A stretch of 64,000 nt of DNA from Microbacterium yannicii (lineage in GTDB: Bacteria > Actinomycetota > Actinomycetes > Actinomycetales > Microbacteriaceae). The notes under the pieces were generated by a model. That model saw only the letters and a list, made by a program, of their open reading frames with translations. It did no database searches and was not told the DNA's origin. The stretch is from assembly GCF_024055635.1 (NCBI RefSeq), contig NZ_JAMXMB010000010.1, forward strand, positions 1 through 64,000, given 5' to 3'. Position 1 is the first letter of the stretch; the number at the start of each line of letters is the position of its first letter. Below, piece after piece: positions 39,034-47,651 of this stretch. Made by a program: the position numbers and the translations under genes.

Positions 39034-40658
39034 CGAGCCTCCCCCTCCGTGGCTGACTCCGTGGCTGCGCCCTCGACGCGGCCGCTCTCCCCCGGCTCGC
39101 TCCGACCGGAGCAGCCCATCAGCATCCTGGCCCGGTCACGCAGGCGCGAACGGGCGAGCTTCTCGATCGTCGACCGCGGCAGCGCCTCGACGAGTTCCAC
39201 GTGCACCGGCACCTTGAATGCGGCGAGGTTGCGACGCGCGTGGGCGAGCACCTCGTCGACCGAGAGAGCGGCACCGGTCGCGGGCACGACGAACGCGACG
39301 CCCCGCTCGCCCCAGACCGGGTCGGGTACTCCGACCACGGCCGCCGCCTCCACGAGCGGATGCAGGCACAGCGCGTACTCGACCTCCGCCGGGGCCACGT
39401 TCTCTCCGCCCGAGATGAAGATGTCCTTGAGCCGGTCGACCACCCGGAAGACACCGTCGGCATCACGCGACACCAGATCGCCGGTGCGCAGCCAGTCGCC
39501 GCTCATCGCACGTGCAGTGGCGGCGTCATCGCCCAGATAACCGGCGAAGACGCTGGGTCCGCGCACCCACAGCTCACCGATAGCCTCACCCTCGAGCGGA
39601 AGCTCCGACACCGGATCGACGACACGCACCGAGACGTGCGGATACGGTCGTCCCACCGCGCCCGGAGCGCCCGCGGCCTCCGCCGCCGGCAGATGCAGCA
39701 CGTTGGGCGCGGCTTCGGTGAGTCCGTATCCCTGGGTCAAGGGGATGCCGCGCGCCGTCCACGCCTCCTGCAGCGACGCCGGCATCGTCGCACCGCCGAC
39801 GAGGGCGAGACGCAGGGACGCCACGTCGCTCTCCTCCCATGCGCGGTCGTCCACGAGCATCGCGTATTGCGTGGGAACGCCCATCATGGCGCTGACATGC
39901 CGATCGGCGACGAGCTGGAGCACGCGTGCCGGTTGGAACGATCGTTCGAGCACGACTGTCGCACCGACCCACCATGCCAGCAACGGCTGGCAGTTCCACG
40001 CGGCGACGTGGAACTGCGGCAGCATCGCCAGCACCACGTCGTCCTGCCTCAGCGGCAGCGCCTGCGCGAGAGCGAGGTTGTTCCAGAAGCAGTTCGCATG
40101 GGTCAGCACGACGCCTTTCGGCGCCGCTTCGCTGCCCGAGGTGAAGATCACGAGCAGCGGGTCGTCGTCGCGCACCGGTCGGCGGGACCGCCGGTGCGAG
40201 CTGCGCGGGGCGGATCTCTCGACGCCCGTCGTTCCGAGCTGCGCAACCGGTGCCGTCGCAGCAGCGACGCGCAGCGCTTCGCCGGCGAGCGCGGCGTGCT
40301 CGTCCTCGACGAGTACCAGCGCGGGGTCGGAGCGGGTGAGCACGTCGGCGAGCTCGCGCGGCGTGAGCCGCCACGACAACGGCACGAACGCGATCCCCGC
40401 GATCGCGCACGCGAAGAACGCCACGACGTGGTCCGTGGAGTTGCCCGAGACCGTGGCGATGCGGTCGTCCGGACCGTAGCCCGCGTGGCGCACGGCATCC
40501 GCCAGCGCCGTCGCCCGGGCGGCCAGCGTCGCGTAGTCCGTCGTCACGCCCCTGTCGTCGATCGCGATGCGGTCAGGAGAGCGCGTCGCGCGGTCGACGA
40601 TCCAGCGGCCGATCGTGTGCGGTCCGTCGTCGATGTCGGGATCGGCGGTCCAGGTCAT
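39030..40658 (-). CDS. AMP-dependent acyl-CoA synthetase/ligase
   Basis: This 542-residue adenylate-forming enzyme activates a carboxylic acid as an acyl-CoA. The phosphate-binding loop is IFTSGSEAAPKGV. Other core motifs are QGYGLTEAAP, GDWLRTGDLVSRD, RLKDIFISGGENVAPAEVE and the catalytic lysine segment PRSTIEKLAR, where the usual GK is replaced by EK. The acid is unknown; medium- or short-chain fatty or hydroxy acids are likely given the neighbours. The ATG overlaps the livM stop and the stop overlaps the tetR start, both by four bases. Confidence 0.9.
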   Translation of the reverse strand: MTWTADPDIDDGPHTIGRWIVDRATRSPDRIAIDDRGVTTDYATLAARATALADAVRHAGYGPDDRIATVSGNSTDHVVAFFACAIAGIAFVPLSWRLTPRELADVLTRSDPALVLVEDEHAALAGEALRVAAATAPVAQLGTTGVERSAPRSSHRRSRRPVRDDDPLLVIFTSGSEAAPKGVVLTHANCFWNNLALAQALPLRQDDVVLAMLPQFHVAAWNCQPLLAWWVGATVVLERSFQPARVLQLVADRHVSAMMGVPTQYAMLVDDRAWEESDVASLRLALVGGATMPASLQEAWTARGIPLTQGYGLTEAAPNVLHLPAAEAAGAPGAVGRPYPHVSVRVVDPVSELPLEGEAIGELWVRGPSVFAGYLGDDAATARAMSGDWLRTGDLVSRDADGVFRVVDRLKDIFISGGENVAPAEVEYALCLHPLVEAAAVVGVPDPVWGERGVAFVVPATGAALSVDEVLAHARRNLAAFKVPVHVELVEALPRSTIEKLARSRLRDRARMLMGCSGRSEPGESGRVEGAATESATEGEAR

Positions 40659-41878
40659 GCGCCCACCCGGTCTGCGGTGGCGCCGGCGGCCGGGGTTTCC
40701 GTCTCGTCGGCGTCGTCGAGCCGGCGCAGCGCACCGCGCACCTTCTCGCCGCGCCGGCGGCGGACTGCCGCGTCGATCGTGCCGGCGATGCCTCCGGGAA
40801 GGAACATCACCACGACGATGAACAGCACGCCGAAGAGGAACAGCGGCTCCGACAGCGGCACGCGCAGCACGTCGGGCAGTCCCGCGATCGCGTCGGACCC
40901 GGCGAGCACCGTGAGCCGCTGATCGAGCAGCGTGTAGAGCACACCGCCCACGATCGCACCCCACCGGAAGCCCACGCCACCCAGCACGACCATCACGAGG
41001 ACGGTGATCGTGAGATCGGCCGACACCGACCGCGGCACGGTGCCCGACTGCAGCAGCATGTAGGCGACGCCGGCGAGGCTCGCCATGCCTCCGGCGATCA
41101 CGAAGACGATCAGCCGCACGCGGTAGGGCGACAGGCCGAGCACGCGCACGCGCTGCTCGTTTTCCCGCGTCGCGCGGGCCAGGTGGCCGAGCCGCGACGT
41201 GTCGACCCAGAGCGTCACGAGGTAGACCACCACGAGCACTCCGAGAGCGAACCAGTAGAGGTTCCGGGTGTTGATCACCCCGATGAGGAAGTCGGGCACC
41301 TGATCCGTGTTCAGGCTCAGTCCCTCCTCGCCGCCCGTGATGTGCGAGTTGCGACGCACCAGCACCGAGCCGGCCTGGGCGAAGGCGAGCGTCACCATGG
41401 CGAACGGAATGCCCGACACGCGCATCGACACCGCGCCGGTCACCAGGGCGATGACCATGCCGCCGATGAGAGCGATGAACACCCCCGGCCACAGCGGCAC
41501 GCCGAAGTGCTCGAGCGCGATCCCGAGGCCGTATGCGCCGGCGCCGAAGTAGAGGGCGTGGCCGAATGACAGCATCCCACCAGATCCGAGCAGGAGGTTG
41601 TACGACAGCGCGAGCGCCGCGAACACCATGCACAGCGAGAGCAGTGCCAGTGTGCCCGGCATATACGTCGGGGTGGGCAGGATGCCGGGCAGCGACAGGT
41701 TCAGCAGCGGCAGCACCGCCATGAACACCACCAGCGCGACGCCGACGATAGCGGGAACGTACTTTCCCGGTCGCCGAGCCTCTTCTCCCGGTCGCTGAGC
41801 CTGCTCTCCCGATCGCCGGTCCTGTTCTCCCGATCGCCGGGCCTGTTCTCCCGGTTGCTGAGCCTGTCGAAGCGTCAT
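40655..41878 (-). CDS. livM: LIV-type ABC transporter permease (LivM-like)
   Basis: This is the second membrane subunit of a branched-chain amino-acid-type (HAAT) importer. It has about 407 residues and roughly 9-10 hydrophobic helices. GSGGMLSFGHALYFGAGAY is the family motif. The first 38 residues are unusual: hydrophilic heptads with consensus A/D-R-R-S/P-G-E-Q before the first helix. They are encoded by five 21-bp repeats that derive from a dispersed element. The start overlaps the livH stop (ATGA), so this N-terminus appears to be translated. The C-terminus is an Arg/Asp-rich tail. Confidence 0.9.
   Translation of the reverse strand: MTLRQAQQPGEQARRSGEQDRRSGEQAQRPGEEARRPGKYVPAIVGVALVVFMAVLPLLNLSLPGILPTPTYMPGTLALLSLCMVFAALALSYNLLLGSGGMLSFGHALYFGAGAYGLGIALEHFGVPLWPGVFIALIGGMVIALVTGAVSMRVSGIPFAMVTLAFAQAGSVLVRRNSHITGGEEGLSLNTDQVPDFLIGVINTRNLYWFALGVLVVVYLVTLWVDTSRLGHLARATRENEQRVRVLGLSPYRVRLIVFVIAGGMASLAGVAYMLLQSGTVPRSVSADLTITVLVMVVLGGVGFRWGAIVGGVLYTLLDQRLTVLAGSDAIAGLPDVLRVPLSEPLFLFGVLFIVVVMFLPGGIAGTIDAAVRRRRGEKVRGALRRLDDADETETPAAGATADRVGA
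41766..41870. repeat. Five 21-bp tandem repeats inside the livM 5' end
   Basis: Units begin at 41766, 41787, 41808, 41829 and 41850. The plus-strand consensus is CCCGRTCGCYGRGCCTGYTCT. The unit next to the ATG ends in CTGAGCCTGTCGAAG, the dispersed element also seen at 25876-25938. The repeats are multiples of three and keep the livM frame open. Confidence 0.85.
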
Positions 41879-42750
41879 GCCTTCCTCCCGAGGAGTCCGC
41901 TCGGGCGCACCAGCAGCACGAGTGCCAGGAGGATCACGACGATGAAGTCGCCGGTGCCGCCGAGATAGAAGTTCGCGAACTGCTGCAGCACCGCCACCAG
42001 GACGGACGCGACCGCCGCGCCCGTGAGCGATCCGAGCCCGCCGACGACGGTCACGATGAACGCGAAGATGAGCAGCGTCTGCCCGAGGTTCGCCGACACG
42101 AACGTCGAGTAGTGCATCGCGAGCACGCCGCCGATGCCCGCCGCCGCCCCGCCGATCGCGAAGACGAGCGTGAACGAGCGCCGCACGTCGATGCCGAGCG
42201 CCGTCACCATCGAGCGGTTCTCGACCCCGGCCCGGATGATCATGCCGTAGCGCGTCTTCTGCAGGAACAGCACCAGCGCGACCAGCACGAGGACGGCGGC
42301 GATCATGAGCACCCAGTACGTGTTCGGGATGCGGGCGCCGAGCACCTCCGTCGTCTGCTTGAGCCACGGAGGCCCCGCGATGTGGATCGGGTCGGTGCCC
42401 CAGATGCCCTCGAACAGCGCGACGGCAGCGAACGAGAGACCCACGGTGACGAGCACCTGTTCGATGTGGCGCTCGTACAACGGCCGGATGAGCACGAGCT
42501 CGGTCAGGGTGGCGAACACGGCGCCGACGCCGGCGCCGGCGAGCAGCGACAGCAGGAACGACCCCCAAGAAGCGGTGCCGAGCGCCTGCGCCACCATCCA
42601 GCCCATGAAGGCGCTCAGCGTCAGGAAGGCGCCGTGCGCGAAGTTGAGGACGTGCATGAGGCCGTAGATGAGGCTGAGGCCGCTTGCGACGAGGAAATAC
42701 AGCGCGCCGAGGCCGACGCCGGTGATGAGGGTCAGGACGAGGGTGCTCAT
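41875..42750 (-). CDS. livH: LIV-type ABC transporter permease (LivH-like)
   Basis: This is the first permease subunit of the importer, 291 residues and about eight hydrophobic helices. The family motifs LIYGLMHVLNFAHGAF near the N-terminus and VVGGLGSLTGA near the C-terminus are clear. It overlaps livF and livM by four bases each. It pairs with LivM to form the channel; the substrate is set by the binding protein. Confidence 0.93.
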   Translation of the reverse strand: MSTLVLTLITGVGLGALYFLVASGLSLIYGLMHVLNFAHGAFLTLSAFMGWMVAQALGTASWGSFLLSLLAGAGVGAVFATLTELVLIRPLYERHIEQVLVTVGLSFAAVALFEGIWGTDPIHIAGPPWLKQTTEVLGARIPNTYWVLMIAAVLVLVALVLFLQKTRYGMIIRAGVENRSMVTALGIDVRRSFTLVFAIGGAAAGIGGVLAMHYSTFVSANLGQTLLIFAFIVTVVGGLGSLTGAAVASVLVAVLQQFANFYLGGTGDFIVVILLALVLLVRPSGLLGRKA

Positions 42751-43523
42751 TTCGACTCGCTCCGCTCGTTCAGTGCGTCGCCGGCATCATCCTGCTCCAC
42801 GTGGACGCCGAGGAGGCGGCGCGTGAGGTCTTCGTCGTCGAGGATGTCGCGTGCCTTGCCGACGTGGGCGACTCGTCCTCCGGCGATCACGATGGCGTCG
42901 TCGGCCAGCCGCCGCACGACCTCGAGGTTCTGCTCGACGAGCAGGATCGGGACGATCTTGGACGCCTCCTGGAGGGCGTCGGCCACCTCCGTGACGATCT
43001 TCGGCGCGAGGCCCTTGGTCGGTTCGTCGACGAGCAGCAGGATGTTGTCGTTGATCAGCGCCCGCGCCACCGACACCATCTGCTGCTGACCGCCCGAGAG
43101 CGTTCCCGCCTGCTGGTCGCGCCGCGCCACGAGGTCGGGGAAGAGCTCCGCCACGAACTCCCGACGGGGCTGCCGCTGTCGCTCGGCCAGGGCGAGGTTC
43201 TCGGCGACGGTGAGCCGCGCGAAGACCTCACGGTCCTCCGGCACGTAGCCCACGCCGCGACGGACGATGCGGTGTGTGGGCAGTCCGTCGATGCGCTCGC
43301 CGGCGAGCCGCACCTCGCCGCGTCGCGAGATCAGGCCGAGGATGCCTCGCAGGGTCGACGTCTTGCCGACGCCGTTGCGTCCGAGCACGGCAGTGATGCC
43401 GGTGGCGGGGACGTCGAACGAGACGTCTTCGACGACCTGCTGGCCCGCGATCGTGCAGCGCAGGCTGCGGACGGTGAGGACGGGAGGAACGGTCGTCGCC
43501 CCGTCAGGGGATGCCGTGGTCAT
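42747..43523 (-). CDS. livF: LIV-type ABC transporter ATP-binding protein (LivF-like)
   Basis: This ATPase has 258 residues. Walker A is GRNGVGKTS, the signature LSGGQQQM, and Walker B LLLVDEPTKGLAP. It powers uptake with LivG. The C-terminal NERSESK is written by GAACGAGCGGAGCGAGTCG, a sequence resembling the dispersed GAGCG-rich elements of the window. The tail may therefore be repeat-derived. Starts and stops overlap livG and livH by four bases. Confidence 0.93.
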   Translation of the reverse strand: MTTASPDGATTVPPVLTVRSLRCTIAGQQVVEDVSFDVPATGITAVLGRNGVGKTSTLRGILGLISRRGEVRLAGERIDGLPTHRIVRRGVGYVPEDREVFARLTVAENLALAERQRQPRREFVAELFPDLVARRDQQAGTLSGGQQQMVSVARALINDNILLLVDEPTKGLAPKIVTEVADALQEASKIVPILLVEQNLEVVRRLADDAIVIAGGRVAHVGKARDILDDEDLTRRLLGVHVEQDDAGDALNERSESK

Positions 43524-44338
43524 GCGGCCTCCGTTCCCGTCGACCCGGTCCCGAGGTAGGCGCTCTGCACGAGAGGGTTCTCCATGATCCGCTGCGGGGT
43601 GTCGTAGGCGATGATCGTGCCGAAGTACATGACGGCCACCTTCTCGACGAGGCCCATGAGCACGTCGATGTGATGCTCGACCATCAGCAGCGTGCAGCCC
43701 TTCTCGCGCTGCATCGCCCGGATGTTCTCGACCAGCCCGGGCACGTCGCCGGACCCGACGCCGGCCATCGGCTCGTCGAGCAGCACGATGCTCGACTCCG
43801 TCGCGAGCAGCACCGCGATCTCCAGCTTGCGCTTGTCGCCGTGCGAGATGTCGCCCGCCATCGCGTCGCGCATATGGCTGAGCCCGACGACCTCGAGCTT
43901 GTCGCGGGCCAGCTCGGTCGCGGCATCCGTCCGGCGGGGAAAGCGCAGCAGCGACCCGGAGCCGCCGAGCGAGACCTGGGCGGCCAGGCGCACGTTCTCG
44001 AGCACCGACAGCTTCGGGAAGAGGCTCGCCGTCTGGAACGTGCGGCCCAGGCCGGCGCGCGCTCGCGCCGGCACCGAGGCGTTCGTGATGTCGCGGCCGT
44101 CCAGCACGACCCGGCCGGCGGTGGGCTTCATCAGCCCCGATATGACGTTGAACAGCGTCGTCTTGCCGGCTCCGTTCGGACCGATGACTCCCACCAGGGA
44201 TCCGGCCGCGATGTCCAGTTCGACGTCTTCGAGGATGGTCGCTCCGCCGATCTGCAGGCCGAGGCCTTCGATCCGCAGCGGGGAGCCGCGGCGCGCGGTC
44301 TCGGCGTGCGACGGCGGGGACGGGACTGACGTGCTCAT
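43520..44338 (-). CDS. livG: LIV-type ABC transporter ATP-binding protein (LivG-like)
   Basis: This ATPase has 272 residues. Walker A is GPNGAGKTTLFN; Walker B (IVLLDEPMAGVG) and the C-terminal family extension are present. The signature region DISHGDKRKLEIA is the divergent form usual in LivG. It is the first of the overlapping gene block. A 127-bp gap with a hairpin separates it from the upstream binding-protein gene, which probably lets the binding protein be made in excess. Confidence 0.93.
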   Translation of the reverse strand: MSTSVPSPPSHAETARRGSPLRIEGLGLQIGGATILEDVELDIAAGSLVGVIGPNGAGKTTLFNVISGLMKPTAGRVVLDGRDITNASVPARARAGLGRTFQTASLFPKLSVLENVRLAAQVSLGGSGSLLRFPRRTDAATELARDKLEVVGLSHMRDAMAGDISHGDKRKLEIAVLLATESSIVLLDEPMAGVGSGDVPGLVENIRAMQREKGCTLLMVEHHIDVLMGLVEKVAVMYFGTIIAYDTPQRIMENPLVQSAYLGTGSTGTEAA

Positions 44339-44375
44339 CGGAGCAGTGCCTCTCGTTGGGGCGTGTCGTCCGGCG

Positions 44376-44435
44376 ACGAGCGCAGCGAGCAGACGACGCG
44401 TGTCGCCACGCGTTGAGCCGTCTCGCTGCGCTCGT
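44376..44435 (-). repeat. Intergenic inverted repeat between binding protein and livG
   Basis: ACGAGCGCAGCGAG (44376-44389) and CTCGCTGCGCTCGT (44422-44435) are perfect 14-bp inverted arms with a 32-base spacer. The hairpin may stabilise or attenuate the upstream transcript. The arms belong to the same GAGCG-rich repeat style as 32804-33060. Confidence 0.7.
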
Positions 44436-44465
44436 TCGGGAACATGGGCTCGGGAGATGCCGCTG

Positions 44466-45665
44466 CTACTCGGCTTCGGCCGGCGCCACGTCGTCGGCCG
44501 AGACGGTGTCGACGAGCTCGGGCACGAACGTGCCGTCCTTCGCGACGAGCTTGGCCTGGTACATCTCCTGAAGGAGCGCGTGATCGCTCGCGCGGACCGT
44601 CATGGCGCCCTTCGGCCCGTCGAACTCGAAGCCCTCGAGCGCGGACACCATCGCGTCGACGTCGCCCTTGCCCTCCTTGATCGCCTGGACGATCATGATC
44701 GCGGCGTTGAAGCCGTCAGGGCTGAACAGGTCGGGCGTGCCGCCGGCGTCCTCGATCGCCTTCACCATCGCGGTGTTGACGTCGTTGTCAGGAGCGCCCG
44801 GGAAGTAGTGGTTCAGGAAGTTGATCTTCTCCGATGCCTCGCCGTAGGCGCCGAACGTCGCCGAGTCGCCGAGCCCGGTGACGACCGGGATGTCGTCGAG
44901 GACGCCCTGCTGGCTCATCGCCTGCCACATCGCACCGGATGTCGCACCCGCCCACGCGACGAACACCAGGTCGGGATTGCCGGCGAGCACCTGCTGGGCG
45001 AACGGCGTGAACTCGGTTGCGTCCTCGGCGACGAGCACCGCGTTCACGGTGGCGCCCTTGCCGCCGAGGATCGCCTCGACCGCGGCGACGTTGCCCTGGC
45101 CGAAGGCGTTGTCCTGGGCGAACACCGTCACGGTCTTGCCTTCGATGTCGTCGAGGAAGGTGCCCGCGGTGGCGACGTCCTGCGCGCTCTGGCGTCCGGA
45201 GCGGAAGGTGTAGTCGTTGATCCCCGTGATCGCGTCGGCGGCAGCCGGGCCCGAGATGTACAGCACCTTGTTCTGCTCCGCCTGCTCGGCGACCGCGAGC
45301 GCGACGCCCGACGATGCGGTGCCGGCGATGATGTTGACGCCCTCGCCGATGAGCTCCTTCACGGCGGTGACAGCCTTGTCGGGGTCGCCCGCGTCGTCGC
45401 GGTTCTCGATCGTGATGGTCGTGCCGTCGATCTCGTTCGTGCCGTCGGTCGCATAGTCGAGGCCGGCCTCGAACCCGTCGAGGTACTGCTTGCCGTAGCC
45501 GGCGAGCGGACCGGACTCGCTCGTGACGATGCCGACGGTGACCTCTTCCGGCCCGGCGCCGTCGGTCGACTCTCCGCTCGGCTCGGCCGACGGCGCACAC
45601 GCCGCCAGGGCGAGCGCTGCCGTGACGACCACGGAGCCCAGGAGCAACTTCTTCGTAACCCGCAT
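44466..45665 (-). CDS. LIV-type ABC transporter substrate-binding lipoprotein
   Basis: The protein has 399 residues. A signal peptide with lipobox LALAAC puts the lipid anchor at about Cys23. The mature part is a periplasmic-binding-protein fold of the LivK/amide class: VGIVTSESGPLAGYGKQYLDG, with TFRSGRQS and VFAQDNAFGQG. It captures the substrate outside the membrane for LivHMGF. Related proteins bind branched-chain amino acids, amides, urea or carboxylates, so the ligand is open. The ATG has GAGGAAAGG upstream. It is the first gene of the nine-gene operon. Confidence 0.92.
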   Translation of the reverse strand: MRVTKKLLLGSVVVTAALALAACAPSAEPSGESTDGAGPEEVTVGIVTSESGPLAGYGKQYLDGFEAGLDYATDGTNEIDGTTITIENRDDAGDPDKAVTAVKELIGEGVNIIAGTASSGVALAVAEQAEQNKVLYISGPAAADAITGINDYTFRSGRQSAQDVATAGTFLDDIEGKTVTVFAQDNAFGQGNVAAVEAILGGKGATVNAVLVAEDATEFTPFAQQVLAGNPDLVFVAWAGATSGAMWQAMSQQGVLDDIPVVTGLGDSATFGAYGEASEKINFLNHYFPGAPDNDVNTAMVKAIEDAGGTPDLFSPDGFNAAIMIVQAIKEGKGDVDAMVSALEGFEFDGPKGAMTVRASDHALLQEMYQAKLVAKDGTFVPELVDTVSADDVAPAEAE

Positions 45666-45833
45666 GTGCGTGCCTTTCCTCATTGGAAGGATCTGGTGCC
45701 TCGAACCGGTGCTTCGCTCAAACATGAGAGCCGATTCAGGTTCTTGCAATCTATGAAATCCGGGGGGTCCACCGCAAGTCGAGGGCCGCGCGATCGCGAT
45801 GTCGTTATCCAAACGGGACGTTCGCCAGCTTTC

Positions 45834-45862
45834 ATACCCTCGATATATATCGAAGGTATACT
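45834..45862. promoter_or_regulatory. MarR operator overlapping a leaderless promoter
   Basis: ATACC-N-TCGATATATATCGA-N-GGTAT (45834-45859) is a 26-bp palindrome. It overlaps the TATACT box (45857-45862) that lies six bases before the MarR GTG. Autorepression by MarR is the simple reading. The surrounding 45720-45860 is AT-rich for this genome and also precedes the divergent binding-protein gene. Confidence 0.75.
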
Positions 45863-45868
45863 TGTCGG

Positions 45869-46327
45869 GTGACACACGACCAAGGCATCGAGACCCTCAT
45901 CGTGGCCGCTCACGCGCTGACGCGCGTCGCGGCGCTCGAGACATCCAATGAGACCCCCGCCGCTCAGTGGCGCACGCTGACGATCCTGCGTGACCACGGC
46001 GCGCTGCGCATCGGCGAACTCGCCCGTCTGAGCCGAGTGACGCAGCCCGGCATGACGCGCCTCGTCGGCCAGATGACCGAGCACGGGCTGGTGGAGAAGA
46101 CGACGGATGCCGCGGACTCGCGCGCGACGGTCGTCGACGTGACACCGCTCGGCCTGGAGGCACTGCACACCTGGCTGCTGCAGCTGACGGCCGCCCTGGC
46201 GCCGCACTTCGACGACCTCGCGCCGGAGGAATGGGACGCACTGCGGACGACGGCGGACGTGCTGACGCGCAAGCTCGACCGCACGCGCACGGCTCCCGTC
46301 GCCGGCACGGCGGAGGCGACCCGATGA
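45869..46327 (+). CDS. MarR-family transcriptional regulator
   Basis: The protein has 152 residues with a winged helix-turn-helix (LRIGELARLSRVTQPGMTRLVGQM, read as two helices, then a DAADSRATVVDVT wing). The start is GTG, apparently leaderless. It overlaps the MFS gene by four bases. A 26-bp palindrome covers its promoter. It most likely represses this two-gene efflux operon until a ligand binds. Influence on the divergent ABC transporter gene is possible from position. Confidence 0.9.
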   Translation: MTHDQGIETLIVAAHALTRVAALETSNETPAAQWRTLTILRDHGALRIGELARLSRVTQPGMTRLVGQMTEHGLVEKTTDAADSRATVVDVTPLGLEALHTWLLQLTAALAPHFDDLAPEEWDALRTTADVLTRKLDRTRTAPVAGTAEATR

Positions 46328-47556
46328 GCGGGCACGGCCACACCACAGTCTCGGTCTGGCGCCAGCCGGCACAGGTCTGGGCCGTCGCGTTCGCGTGCGT
46401 GGTCGCCTTCATGGGCATCGGCCTCGTCGACCCGATCCTGCCGGCCATCGCCGAGTCCCTCCAGGCCAGCCCCGTGCAGACGGAGCTCCTCTTCACCAGC
46501 TACCTCCTGGTGACAGGGCTCGCGATGCTCATCACGAGCTGGATCTCGAGTCGCATCGGCGCGAAGGCGACGCTGCTCATCGGTCTCGCACTGATCGTCG
46601 TGTTCGCTCTCCTCTGCTCGCTGAGCGGCAGTGTGGACGCGATCATCGGCTTCCGCGCCGGTTGGGGTCTGGGCAACGCGCTCTTCATCTCCACGGCACT
46701 CGCCACCATCGTCGGCGCGGCGTCGGGCGGCAGCAGCGCCGCCATCGTCCTCTACGAGGCGGCTCTCGGCCTCGGCATCGCGATCGGCCCGCTCCTCGGC
46801 GGCCTCCTCGGCGAGCTGAGCTGGCGCGGCCCGTTCTTCGGCGTCGTCGTCCTCATGGCCATCGCCTTCGTCGCGGTGCTCGTGCTGCTGCGCGGCCCCG
46901 CCGAGAAGGTGGCCCCCGTACCCCTGTCGGCACCGTTCAAAGCGCTGCGCATCCCCTCGCTCGCGGTGCTCGCCGTGACGGCACTGTTCTACAACATCGG
47001 TTTCTTCGTGCTGCTGGCGTTCTCGCCATTCCCCCTCGGTTTCGGGGCGATGGGCATCGGCTTCACGTTCTTCGGCTGGGGTGTCGGGCTGGCGGTCACG
47101 AGCGTGTGGGTCGCGCCGCTGCTGCTGCGCTTCCTCGCACGGACGACCGTCATGCTCCTGACCCTGCCGCTGCTGGCCATCGACCTCGTCGTCGCCGGCA
47201 TCCTCGTGGAGGACCCGACGTCGCTGGTCGTCTGCATCATCGTCGGCGGCCTGCTGCTCGGCATCATGAACACCGTGCTGACCGAGTCGGTCATGGAGGC
47301 GACCGACCTCCCCCGTTCCGTCGCCTCGTCGTCGTACTCTGCCGTGCGGTTCCTCGGCGGCGCCGCCGCTCCCCCGCTCGCCGCGTGGCTGTGGCACGCG
47401 TACGGTCCGACGGTGCCATACCTGTTCGCCGCGGCATCCATTCTCATCGCCACCGCGACGATCCTCTTCGGCCGCCGCGCGCTCGCCCGCATCGACGAGC
47501 GCGAAGCGGATGCCGCGGACGAGGCAGCCGCCGTGCTCGTCGGCGACGCGGCCTGA
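46324..47556 (+). CDS. MFS efflux transporter under MarR control
   Basis: This 410-residue membrane protein has about 12 helices. VAFMGIGLVDPILPAIAESL and SSRIGAKATLLIGLA are typical of drug:H+ antiporters of the DHA1 type. The ATG overlaps the marR stop, which fixes the start. Exported compounds are unknown. A strong terminator follows. Confidence 0.9.
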   Translation: MSGHGHTTVSVWRQPAQVWAVAFACVVAFMGIGLVDPILPAIAESLQASPVQTELLFTSYLLVTGLAMLITSWISSRIGAKATLLIGLALIVVFALLCSLSGSVDAIIGFRAGWGLGNALFISTALATIVGAASGGSSAAIVLYEAALGLGIAIGPLLGGLLGELSWRGPFFGVVVLMAIAFVAVLVLLRGPAEKVAPVPLSAPFKALRIPSLAVLAVTALFYNIGFFVLLAFSPFPLGFGAMGIGFTFFGWGVGLAVTSVWVAPLLLRFLARTTVMLLTLPLLAIDLVVAGILVEDPTSLVVCIIVGGLLLGIMNTVLTESVMEATDLPRSVASSSYSAVRFLGGAAAPPLAAWLWHAYGPTVPYLFAAASILIATATILFGRRALARIDEREADAADEAAAVLVGDAA

Positions 47557-47567
47557 CGCGCGAGTCA

Positions 47568-47601
47568 GCAGAAGGGCGGTCCGTGAGGACCGCCCTTCTG
47601 C
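47568..47601 (+). terminator. Terminator after the MFS gene
   Basis: GCAGAAGGGCGGTCC and GGACCGCCCTTCTGC form a perfect 15-bp stem with a GTGA loop. It lies 11 bp after the stop codon. Confidence 0.88.
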
Positions 47602-47651
47602 GTCTGTACGGCAGCTCGGCAGCACCCGTGAACTTCGAGCGGCGGAAAACG

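Noticed and set aside
39030-41633. Upstream extension of the acyl-CoA ligase frame into livM
   Set aside because: The extra residues are the antisense-like Arg-rich reading of livM. The ATG overlapping the livM stop starts the normal ligase fold.
41766-41870. 21-bp repeats considered as a CRISPR or operator array
   Set aside because: They have no spacers, keep the livM frame open and lie after the translated ATGA overlap.
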